This document shows, piece after piece, positions 1-5,964 of a stretch of DNA of 6,225 nt (position 1 is the stretch's first letter; the number at the start of each line of letters is the position of its first letter). A program made the position numbers and the translations under genes. The notes under the pieces are model-generated. The model saw nothing but the letters and a program-made list of their open reading frames with translations, searched no databases and was not told the DNA's origin. The DNA comes from Desulfobacterales bacterium (GTDB taxonomy: Bacteria; Desulfobacterota; Desulfobacteria; Desulfobacterales; UBA5852): the NCBI GenBank assembly GCA_030066455.1, contig JASJBQ010000283.1:1-6225 (forward strand), read 5' to 3'.

Positions 1-91
1 CCGGGATACCGTAAGTGCGTGCCGGGTTGTACAAAAGGATGCTTATAAACACCAGCAGTGAAAATAAAATGATGACCAGTTCGGGGGTCAT
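1..91 (-). CDS. Probable CPA1-type monovalent cation/proton antiporter, N-terminal fragment cut by window edge
   Basis: Only the first 30 codons are present, read from the ATG at 91-89; the rest lies beyond base 1. The peptide begins MTPELVIILFSLLVFISILL and continues with YNPARTYGIP, which is one hydrophobic membrane segment (about residues 4-20) followed by a short polar turn and an R-x-Y-G-I-P motif. Known CPA1/NhaP2-type K+ or Na+/H+ antiporters open the same way: a first helix rich in L/I/S/F, then a G-[IV]-P motif leading into the second helix. The start is supported by a GGAG at 104-101, nine bases before the ATG. If correct, the protein is an inner-membrane exchanger that swaps K+ or Na+ for protons, which fits the channel and ChaA-like neighbours. 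Thirty residues cannot prove the family; another polytopic transporter is possible. That a membrane protein starts here is more certain than its family. Confidence 0.5.
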   Translation of the reverse strand, partial: MTPELVIILFSLLVFISILLYNPARTYGIP

Positions 92-110
92 ATTAAATTA
101 CTCCAGTAAG

Positions 111-131
111 GCTCCCCCCGCAGGGGGGCGC
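111..131 (-). promoter_or_regulatory. GC-rich hairpin just upstream of the antiporter Shine-Dalgarno
   Basis: CCCCCC at 114-119 pairs perfectly with GGGGGG at 123-128 across a 3-base loop (GCA). After a one-pair mismatch, G111/C131 and C112/G130 extend the stem. Read on the minus strand, the hairpin ends six bases before the GGAG that serves the gene starting at 91. No T-run follows, so it is not a classical intrinsic terminator. It could be a transcript stabiliser or affect ribosome access; that role is inferred. Confidence 0.45.
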
Positions 132-193
132 GTCAATCTGTTGGGGATTCAGGTTTTTCCCCTTTGTAGGCATCGACATGGCAGGCGGAATCA

Positions 194-281
194 GCGCGCG
201 GACTTGTCTGATCGAAGCGAGTTTCCGCGCGCGCCGACCGATAAACTGGGCGATTAAGCAAGCATCATGTTGTCAGACAAG
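194..281. repeat. Two interleaved 9-bp inverted repeats with pseudoknot topology
   Basis: GCGCGCGGA at 194-202 is the exact reverse complement of TCCGCGCGC at 224-232. The immediately adjacent CTTGTCTGA at 203-211 is the exact reverse complement of TCAGACAAG at 273-281. The second arm pair starts inside the loop of the first and closes outside it, so the pairings cross. On the minus strand this lies about 100-190 bases upstream of the antiporter start at 91, in its possible 5' leader. The two arms at 194-211 form an uninterrupted 18-base strand, so both helices could stack. Whether it acts as RNA or is a DNA-level repeat cannot be told from one copy. Confidence 0.55.
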
Positions 282-300
282 GCACAACTTCAAGTGCTAT

Positions 301-385
301 GGTTCAGGTGTCGGGTTTCAGGTGTCAGCGCTACTGACAAACTACCCACCTTGTTTCCTGACACCTGACACCCGAAACCTGACAA
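301..385. repeat. Inverted repeat built from 7-bp units (GTGTCAG/GTTTCAG type)
   Basis: Four consecutive heptamers occupy 301-328 (GGTTCAG, GTGTCGG, GTTTCAG, GTGTCAG). Four heptamers in the opposite orientation occupy 358-385 (CTGACAC, CTGACAC, CCGAAAC, CTGACAA). The two 28-base arms are imperfect reverse complements separated by a 29-base centre, which itself has one more CTGACAA at 334-340. The arms can form a long hairpin or cruciform. Similar GTTTCAGGTGTCAG-like heptad repeats occur between genes in other bacteria, from memory. There is no spacer structure of a CRISPR and no coding sense. Confidence 0.6.
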
Positions 386-410
386 CAGCTCGAGCACCCG
401 AACGAACTTG

Positions 411-484
411 CGCCTCACCGAGATGTTTATCAACAGGCGAGAAGTCCCGCAACGCGGGACAACACCGTCTGGCGGCGTGAGGTG
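411..484. repeat. Nested stem structure with GTCCCGC/GCGGGAC hairpin
   Basis: CGCCTCAC at 411-418 and GTGAGGTG at 477-484 are complementary except at one position and enclose a 58-base interior. Inside, GTCCCGC at 444-450 pairs perfectly with GCGGGAC at 454-460 around an AAC loop. A second copy of ACGCGGGACA (452-461) occurs at 519-528, so the left arm could also pair with it. TCCTG at 496-500 and CAGGA at 513-517 form a further short stem. This could be a structured RNA or a decayed repeat; no known RNA family is recognised. Confidence 0.35.
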
Positions 485-540
485 CCTCTTAAACGTCCTG
501 TTTGGCGACGCGCAGGATACGCGGGACACAGCGGTTTCTT

Positions 541-735
541 TTTGTTCGTTTTTTTGACGGTCTTGTAAAAAGCCCGATATCGGCGCTACGCTTCAGCCCT
601 CCTCATTGCAGCGTATCATCAGTACGCTTCACTCCTCGGGCTTCGCAAGCCGTATCTCGAGCTTTTTCCGAGACCGCCTGAAACATGACTTTTTACAAGT
701 CTATCTTTTCTTTCTCGGGAAAGAAAATGAACAAA
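541..735. repeat. Outer imperfect inverted repeat around the palindromic element
   Basis: TTTGTTCGTTT at 541-551 is the reverse complement of AAATGAACAAA at 725-735 with one difference, which is a G-T wobble in RNA. The right side also carries a perfect 9-bp hairpin, TTTTCTTTC at 706-714 with GAAAGAAAA at 719-727 and a TCGG loop. The arrangement looks as if a compact hairpin (TTTGTTCGTTT...GAAAGAAAATGAACAAA) was opened by the insertion of the 562-699 element. That reading is inferred from symmetry only. Confidence 0.45.
562..699. mobile_element. 138-bp miniature palindrome-ended element (REP/MITE-like), non-autonomous
   Basis: The ends are perfect 11-bp inverted repeats, CTTGTAAAAAG at 562-572 and CTTTTTACAAG at 689-699. 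The interior has its own symmetry: GCGTA at 611-615 pairs with TACGC at 623-627, AGCCC at 595-599 can pair with GGGCT at 638-642, and TCTCG at 655-659 pairs with CGAGA at 669-673. A direct repeat, TACGCTTCA then CTCCTC, occurs at 587-604 (3-base insert) and at 623-637. It encodes no protein. I see no clear target-site duplication at its borders. It fits a miniature inverted-repeat element or an intergenic palindromic repeat family; mobility is inferred, not shown. Confidence 0.5.
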
Positions 736-878
736 CATAGCCATACTAATATACCCCGGACTGGTAAAACCGTCCTTGCTCTCCACAATAGGCGGAGAGT
801 TTAAATCAATACCGCTAAGCTCAAGTTCCAGGTTAGAGATGTTTGATCGCCAAACGCGCCTTTCCCCGACGCACCAGA

Positions 879-3587
879 TCAGCGGTTGGTGTCCTCATCG
901 CGATCATCGCCGCCCATGGCATTGTCTTCAAGCGGTGCGTCAGTCAGTTCGCCTTCGACGACCTTAGACTTTGAATCGCCATCCATCTTCGGCTCCGGCC
1001 GCACCGTATCGCTAGCAGGCATGGGGGGGATCTGCGCAACCTGCGCGCCAAGGGCCGCGGCCTGGGCCAGAACCGCACTGGGCGAGAAGGTCTCTTCTTC
1101 GGACTCCCAGCGCTGCCCCACGGTGAGGGGGCGCTTGTCGTCGCCGGCCAGGTGCAGGGTCTGGGTGGGAAAGGCGAAGTCGATCCCCTCGGCCTTGAAG
1201 CGCTCCATGATCTGGATGTTGATCCAGTTGGCGTGCTCCAAATAGGGCCAATACTCGGGCGGGTGGTACCAGTAGATGACGATGATGTTCAGGGAGTCCG
1301 CATTCAATTCGTTGAAATAGACCCGCGGCGGAAAGTCCTCCTGGTTGATGGCCTCGTTGGGATGATGCCCTTTTTCGACGTCCTCGATGATGGACGCGAG
1401 GGCGGGAGACACCAAGGAAGCCAATTCATTATCAGGAGCCGCCGGCTTGTCTTCTTCGGGCACGGCCAGGATCTCTCTAAGGATCGCAACCGCGCGAACG
1501 ATCTTCTCGGGTGGTGTATCGTAGGTGATGGTGACGTTGAACAGGCGGCGGATGTAAGGCCGGCGGCCGATGTTCTGGACCTCGGCGGTGACCATTTTCT
1601 CGTTGGGAATCGCGGTCTGCGGCCCGGTCAGGAGCCGGATGCGGGTGGAGCGCAGCCCGATGGCCTCCACGGTGCCGTCCTGCCCCAATACGTTGACGCG
1701 CTGGCCCACGCGGAAAGGCTTGTCCAGATAAATCATGAAGCTGCTGATGATATTCTCCATGGTCGGCCGGGCGGCCAGGGCCACGGCCAGACCGCCCACC
1801 CCCAGGCTGGCCACCAGGGGCAACACGTTCACGCCCAACGCCCTCAACCCCTCCACGAATACCCATGCGAAGAGCAGGGCGCCAACGATGCGGGAGCTCA
1901 GGTTGAGCAGGCTTGCGCGAACGCTCTCCGGGTCGACCTGCGGCAGGGCAATGATCGTTTGCGCCACCGCCCGGCAAAGGTCGTAGACGGCCCAGGCCAT
2001 CAGCGCGGTGATAAGCGCACTGCCGGCAGTGGACACGACCAGCAGGACACCACCGGTGATGTTGAGATCGTTAGCGATAAAATTGAGAACGACGAATAAG
2101 AATCCGGCGATGACGAGCGGGGTCAGGAGCTTGAGCCACTCATCCAGGGGCGGGCCTAGCTTTTCCGCCAGGCGTTTGATGACAAGATAGGTTACCAGAG
2201 CCGTGGCAGCAACGATCAGGATCGTAAGGATCAAAGCGATCCACTGCCAGACCGTCTGGTCTATATAGATGTTGTAGAAACCGCCGGGAAGACTTTCGAC
2301 CAGGCGACCGAGAGGTGACAATTGCGGAATCAGGTAGCCGGGCGAGGAAATATAAAATGCATGGAATCCCTCGGATTTCTCCGGTGAAATGTAATCCCCC
2401 TGGTTGCGGAGATAATCCGGGCGATAGGGCAGGTTTTCGACCTGCCCGTAGTAGGTTTTCAAACGGCGGATGCTCGCCGCACTGAACAGAAACTGTCCCT
2501 GCCGTGGGCCCTCCAAAATCTCGACAATCTCGATACTGGTATTCGGGTAGCGCCAGCGCACCGGCCCTGCGCCGCCAAGACGCACCCGCTCTTGGCGAAC
2601 CATTCCCAGGTCGTAAACGGTTTCGATCGGCGGAAGGGCCATCCGGTCGAATATCTCTTTTAACATCAGGACGTTTTCGGCAGCGACCTCATCGCGAATG
2701 GCCGGGGGCACTTGGCTCAGATCAAGGGTTGCCTGGGCGCGCCGCATGTAATTCCGGGCCTCGATTCTGTTTTTACGCGCCTCGTCCAACGTAATCGTCG
2801 GCGTGTCGTCCCTGAGCGCGGCATTGGTCTCCGTTGCCAACACATAGGCGCGGTTGACACTGTTCAGAAAACCCTGAAGCGTGGATCGGGGGCTAGTGGT
2901 ATCGACGGGTCGCAGTCGGTTGCGGATGGCGGACTCGCGATTGAGAATGGTGTCCGGGTTGCGCAACAACGTTTCATAAACGCCGGGTATGGCTCCCGGT
3001 TGATAGGGCAAATGCTCGACCTTCCAATAGAAACGGGGCAGCCGCTGCACCGACCAAGCTGAAAATAGAAACTCCCCGGCGCGGGGGCCCTCGGCGATCC
3101 GCTGGATATGTATCTTTGAACCGGGAATGGTCCATCGGGTCAATCCTCCCTGGGCGACATCGTCCTTCCCGGGAATCGCGTTGTCGGGCGGCAAGGTGAT
3201 GCGTGACAGGATTTCATACAGCAAGGTCACGCGTTTCGCGATAACCGACCATGACTCGCTGTCCGGCGTCGTGCTGAAATCCAGCATCGATGCGGCACGG
3301 TTAAAGGCCTGCAGGCCGCGAGGGGTTGATATAGCCATGCCTTGTTGCCGCTCACTAATCCCTACCGCAACGTCCTCGATGAAGCTGCGCAGCGTGGCAC
3401 GTGGGCTGGAAGTGTCTGCCGGCCGGAGCGGGCTTTCAAGCGTTTCTGCCAGGGGTGAGACGCCCCGATCGGCATCTGTTCCGGGTGCGTTTTCCGAAGC
3501 GCGCGCCTGTGCGGGCGCATTGGTCACAACCAGGGAAAGCATTGTCCATATGGTCATAAAACCGAGGATCAATCGCCTGAATGTCAT
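879..3587 (-). CDS. Large MscS-family mechanosensitive ion channel with duplicated periplasmic domain
   Basis: The 902-residue protein starts at the ATG at 3587-3585, preceded by TGGAGGT with a seven-base gap, and stops with TGA at 881-879. Residues 1-27 look like a signal peptide ending APAQA. Residues about 54-198 and 225-391 are two copies of one domain, each opening LRP-x-DT-[ST]-SPR and ending ENLPYRPD-like. Membrane helices follow at about 446-470, 488-506, 511-536, 565-585 and 588-618, a count consistent with an outside N terminus and a cytoplasmic C terminus. The last helix, ASLGVGGLAVALAARPTMEN, is the MscS pore helix; L600 and L604 align with the E. coli pore leucines L105 and L109, and P608 replaces the kink glycine G113. 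The beta domain (about 625-690) and GIDFAFPTQTLHL (801-813) complete the MscS vestibule. An extra segment at about 706-754 and an acidic tail (827-902) are additions. Known MscS channels open under membrane tension to release solutes in hypo-osmotic shock; the function here is inferred from family. Confidence 0.93.
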   Translation of the reverse strand: MTFRRLILGFMTIWTMLSLVVTNAPAQARASENAPGTDADRGVSPLAETLESPLRPADTSSPRATLRSFIEDVAVGISERQQGMAISTPRGLQAFNRAASMLDFSTTPDSESWSVIAKRVTLLYEILSRITLPPDNAIPGKDDVAQGGLTRWTIPGSKIHIQRIAEGPRAGEFLFSAWSVQRLPRFYWKVEHLPYQPGAIPGVYETLLRNPDTILNRESAIRNRLRPVDTTSPRSTLQGFLNSVNRAYVLATETNAALRDDTPTITLDEARKNRIEARNYMRRAQATLDLSQVPPAIRDEVAAENVLMLKEIFDRMALPPIETVYDLGMVRQERVRLGGAGPVRWRYPNTSIEIVEILEGPRQGQFLFSAASIRRLKTYYGQVENLPYRPDYLRNQGDYISPEKSEGFHAFYISSPGYLIPQLSPLGRLVESLPGGFYNIYIDQTVWQWIALILTILIVAATALVTYLVIKRLAEKLGPPLDEWLKLLTPLVIAGFLFVVLNFIANDLNITGGVLLVVSTAGSALITALMAWAVYDLCRAVAQTIIALPQVDPESVRASLLNLSSRIVGALLFAWVFVEGLRALGVNVLPLVASLGVGGLAVALAARPTMENIISSFMIYLDKPFRVGQRVNVLGQDGTVEAIGLRSTRIRLLTGPQTAIPNEKMVTAEVQNIGRRPYIRRLFNVTITYDTPPEKIVRAVAILREILAVPEEDKPAAPDNELASLVSPALASIIEDVEKGHHPNEAINQEDFPPRVYFNELNADSLNIIVIYWYHPPEYWPYLEHANWINIQIMERFKAEGIDFAFPTQTLHLAGDDKRPLTVGQRWESEEETFSPSAVLAQAAALGAQVAQIPPMPASDTVRPEPKMDGDSKSKVVEGELTDAPLEDNAMGGDDRDEDTNR

Positions 3588-3796
3588 GACTTTACCTCCA
3601 ACGATTCAACAACGGTTTGATGGTTTGCGTCCCGTCGGGATCCGACCGCACACATATGCAGGGCGCCAGATAACGCCACTATTGACGCTGCTTCGAATGG
3701 CATCCGCCACCATGGTCTGGTAAAAAAGTTTTTAGACGATATAAGTACCAAATCTTCAACACCTAAATTCCCATGTCAACCGCTGTAGGTTCGGGT
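3588..3796 (-). promoter_or_regulatory. Leader of the channel gene, with possible weak promoter
   Basis: This 209-base gap separates the lipoprotein stop from the channel start. On the minus strand a perfect TTGACA lies at 3779-3774, and 17 bases later comes AAGATT (3756-3751), a poor -10 match; TATATC lies further downstream at 3743-3738. A sigma-70-type promoter is therefore possible but weak. GTCGG at 3634-3638 pairs with CCGAC at 3642-3646. A terminator for the lipoprotein gene is not evident: GTCT/AGAC at 3715-3718/3734-3737 around A and T runs leaves no workable loop. The gap suggests the channel has its own promoter or a long untranslated leader. Confidence 0.25.
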
Positions 3797-5017
3797 CTAT
3801 TTCGCGATGGTGATTGGAATTCCCACCTGGGAGACATCCGAAACGGTTACTTGAAAGAGAATAAGGAGTACATTAAAAGCTTCCCGGTCCCATGCGCTGT
3901 CAGCCAGGGTGTAATATTGTCCCCTGTAACGGGCTTTTGACTGGCCTCCGGGCGGAGTCCGCCCCGAAACATTGACAACCAGGGTCTGGCGCGGATTGTC
4001 TCCGACGGGCTCGGGGGTGCGCGGGTCCGGGGGAACGTCAAATTCCGGCACGCGGTCGATCCCGCGCCCGACAAACGTAATGATATCCAGAAAGCTGCGC
4101 AGTTTGAGGGCCCCAAAATAGGGCATATCCCCCCCGGGATGCCCTTGGCGGATATCGACCATCACGTAATTTCCGGCATTTTTGCGCGCAATTTCGTTCA
4201 ATGCATATTGTTCTTCATCGGTCAGGCTCCTGGGATCATAATTGCTGACCAGCGTGCGCCCTTTCTTGCGGCGCGTTACGCGCCAGGTGCCGTCGGCATT
4301 GAGGCGCCAATACAATCCCTCGCCTTTCCAGAGGTCCTCGGCTTTGGGCTGCACCTTCAAGCCGTCGATCACGACCTCATCGAAGAGCAGATTGCGCACG
4401 AACAGGTTCTGGTTGTACCAGAGCCCGGCCAGATGCAGGGTAAAGCGACGGAATTCCTGGTATTGCTCGGGCCTCCGGGGACTATTGGCAATGAAGCGCA
4501 GAAATTGACCGCTGCGGTTTTGGATATTCAGCCCGGAGCTCATCAGGCGGGTGACGATGGGGATCTTTCGCCCCTGGAAGACCAGCGTGGCATAGGCCCC
4601 CTCGGGCATGGGATTGACCAGGCGTTGGGTAAATTCCTTGCCGCTGATCGGAACGATCGTGAAGGTGGGATTCTCGGAGGCACTGCCCCCCAGGTTGAGA
4701 TTGTATTCATCCGAGTCGCCGTTGTTCAACACCCACCGGCGGCTGAACCCGACCGTGGTGGTGAAATCGAAAGTGGCCGCGATACTGCCCGCGACCGTGA
4801 AATGCAGGGAGCTCATGTCATGGGCCCGGGCAATGTTGAGCAGCATGATTTCACGTTCGAGCTGGTTGGTGACCTCGTCGTACCCGATCACCGAATCGTG
4901 CAGCGCCGGAGGGCCGACGCAGCCAACCAGCCAGAAGGCCGCCAAGGCTGCAGCCGCGATCCAGACGGCCAAGACGCGTCTGCGGGAAATAGGGATGCGA
5001 TTGGAAAAGATTTGCAT
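3797..5017 (-). CDS. Conserved-looking outer-envelope lipoprotein of unknown function
   Basis: The 406-residue protein starts at the ATG at 5017-5015. TAAGGAGG at 5030-5023, five bases before it, is a near-ideal Shine-Dalgarno that fixes this start. Residues 1-32 form a signal peptide (RRR, then a hydrophobic stretch at 15-32), and WLVGC at 29-33 is a lipobox with C33 as the lipidated residue, so mature protein should be anchored in the envelope; with V34 and G35 there is no Asp+2 retention signal. Notable segments are EIMLLNIARAHD (56-67), a beta-rich stretch to about 125, LHFTVAGSIAATFDF (71-85), and the C-terminal YRGQYYTLADSAWDREAF (364-381). From memory, unnamed lipoproteins with a similar LLNI-x-R motif and a terminal YRG...D...F block exist in proteobacteria, without assigned function. 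It sits directly before the channel gene on the same strand, so an envelope role beside it is plausible. No enzyme motif is seen. Confidence 0.85.
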   Translation of the reverse strand: MQIFSNRIPISRRRVLAVWIAAAALAAFWLVGCVGPPALHDSVIGYDEVTNQLEREIMLLNIARAHDMSSLHFTVAGSIAATFDFTTTVGFSRRWVLNNGDSDEYNLNLGGSASENPTFTIVPISGKEFTQRLVNPMPEGAYATLVFQGRKIPIVTRLMSSGLNIQNRSGQFLRFIANSPRRPEQYQEFRRFTLHLAGLWYNQNLFVRNLLFDEVVIDGLKVQPKAEDLWKGEGLYWRLNADGTWRVTRRKKGRTLVSNYDPRSLTDEEQYALNEIARKNAGNYVMVDIRQGHPGGDMPYFGALKLRSFLDIITFVGRGIDRVPEFDVPPDPRTPEPVGDNPRQTLVVNVSGRTPPGGQSKARYRGQYYTLADSAWDREAFNVLLILFQVTVSDVSQVGIPITIAK

Positions 5018-5710
5018 ACAAGCCTCCTTACCGGAAATTTAGTTGCCGAAATCAGCGATTGTGGCAAGTGCATGGCGCTGTTGGCGCCACACTACGATTG
5101 CAATGGATTTGGCTCACACATGAGGGGGACAAAGAAGGTTCTTGGAAACCAGCTGATTGTTAGACGTGTATGACGAACCACTGCAGCGGCTTATGTGACG
5201 TCAAAGCAAGCTGCCCATGCCATCGCTACGGAACTGACCCGTTTTTTACAATACGCTTTTTTGAGAATCAATCTCGATTTAATGCGGTGGCGATGGATCG
5301 ACCCTTCTGCTGAGGCCGGTGCGGAATTTTTTGAGGTCACGATTGATCACAGGTTTCACAAAAAAAAGGAACGGAAGAAATTTGAGACCTCCTACCAGTC
5401 ACTCAATCGGCCCAAATCACATCGATCGGCCAACATCCTCCTGGCTATCCAAGAAATCAAATCAATCCAGGATTAGGATCGGCCAACTCAATAATTCGCC
5501 GGTCAGGTTGGTGCGGGAACATGGCAGCTAACAAAGGTTGGGAGCGTTTACAGATAGGTTGCAGGTCTATGGACTTTCAGCAGACTGCTCTCGGTACATT
5601 TTAATAGCAGCTAGAATAAGGTTGAATGGTTTGCTGACTAGTCGAAGAAATCACCATTATTAGATTTCCACAACATCAACCTGCCCAACAGTGAAAATCT
5701 GTTCGAAGAT
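5018..5710. other. Intergenic stretch upstream of the lipoprotein gene, no supported gene
   Basis: Nearest the lipoprotein, GGCGC at 5074-5078 pairs with GCGCC at 5084-5088 over a TGTTG loop, about 57 bases before the start codon in its probable leader. No convincing -35/-10 pair is visible there. A plus-strand frame of 93 codons (5195-5476, GTG start) lacks a Shine-Dalgarno and a recognisable family, though its C-terminal half (KKKERKKFETSYQSLNRPK) is not absurd as protein; I treat it as unproven. An 8-bp palindrome TGACGTCA lies at 5196-5203. From about 5220 onward the bases are more AT-rich than in the flanking genes. At 5695-5700/5707-5712, AAATCT/AGATTT form a 6-bp AT hairpin. Confidence 0.5.
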
Positions 5711-5953
5711 TTAGAATTTCAACACGATTGAATCGTCCCGATAAGCCTTGTGTAATATGGTCAAAGCTTGGATGTGGCGCTTGATTTCGCGACCTTGATC
5801 CGTATTTTTGACTCTTATTCTGTGACGCCGTCTTTCGATGATTTCGGTAGTACAGTCGATATCGTGAATCTCCCGGTCGGTAGTCGGACCTGTCGCTTTA
5901 CTGAAGCATGAACGTGAGAGCATGCGACTCACAACACACTCTGCCCGGGCCAA
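5711..5953 (-). CDS. Doubtful small ORF or gene remnant downstream of the ChaA-like gene
   Basis: An 80-codon frame opens at a TTG (5953-5951), eleven bases after the ChaA-like stop, and ends with TAA at 5713-5711. An internal ATG (5923-5921) is an alternative start without a good Shine-Dalgarno. The C-terminal part is rich in charged residues (EIIERRRHRIRVKN, then REIKRHIQALTILHKAYRDD) and could form a helix, but I recognise no family. The stop is followed on the minus strand by the AT hairpin 5712-5695, which could end transcription from chaA. Same-strand position close to the antiporter is the main argument for it; lack of a start signal is the main argument against. Confidence 0.2.
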   Translation of the reverse strand: MARAECVVSRMLSRSCFSKATGPTTDREIHDIDCTTEIIERRRHRIRVKNTDQGREIKRHIQALTILHKAYRDDSIVLKF

Positions 5954-5964
5954 TCCCCGCTCGC

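Larger units (their letters stand above)
92..878. other. Long palindrome-rich intergenic region without a convincing gene
   Basis: This gap separates the channel gene stop (879-881) from the start of the next minus-strand gene (91). Short frames exist on both strands, but none has a plausible Shine-Dalgarno plus a recognisable protein, and they run through inverted repeats, as expected for non-coding DNA. The region holds at least five separate dyad structures, at 111-131, 194-281, 301-385, 411-484 and 541-735, listed individually. Smaller ones are 779-784/794-799 (CTCTCC/GGAGAG) and 841-845/851-855 (GTTTG/CAAAC, about 24 bases past the channel stop). Neither small hairpin has a T-tract, so no clear terminator for the channel gene can be named. 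Confidence 0.7.

Noticed and set aside
301..385. CRISPR array
   Set aside because: Units are 7 bases, contiguous and inverted, with no spacers of regular length and no cas genes nearby.
290..529. Minus-strand 79-codon frame in the intergenic region
   Set aside because: It runs through the heptamer inverted repeat and the 444-460 hairpin, lacks a start signal, and its reading is what the repeats dictate.
1152..2099. Plus-strand open frame of 315 codons inside the channel gene
   Set aside because: Antisense to the MscS pore and vestibule coding sequence; its Gly/His/Gln-rich composition is typical of a shadow frame.
3715..3737. Intrinsic terminator after the lipoprotein gene
   Set aside because: The A-run and T-run face each other with almost no loop and only a 4-bp outer stem, so a real terminator hairpin is unlikely.
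5159..5165. Integron attC core (GTTAGAC)
   Set aside because: It matches the 1R core consensus, but no partner core RYYYAAC lies at a suitable distance and no integrase or cassette structure is seen.
4139..5173. Plus-strand open frame of 344 codons opposite the lipoprotein gene
   Set aside because: It is antisense to a gene with a lipobox and a near-perfect Shine-Dalgarno, has no recognisable domain, and is best explained by codon bias of the true strand.
5195..5476. Plus-strand 93-codon frame
   Set aside because: GTG start without a Shine-Dalgarno, strand opposite to all neighbours and no recognisable family; noted only as unproven.
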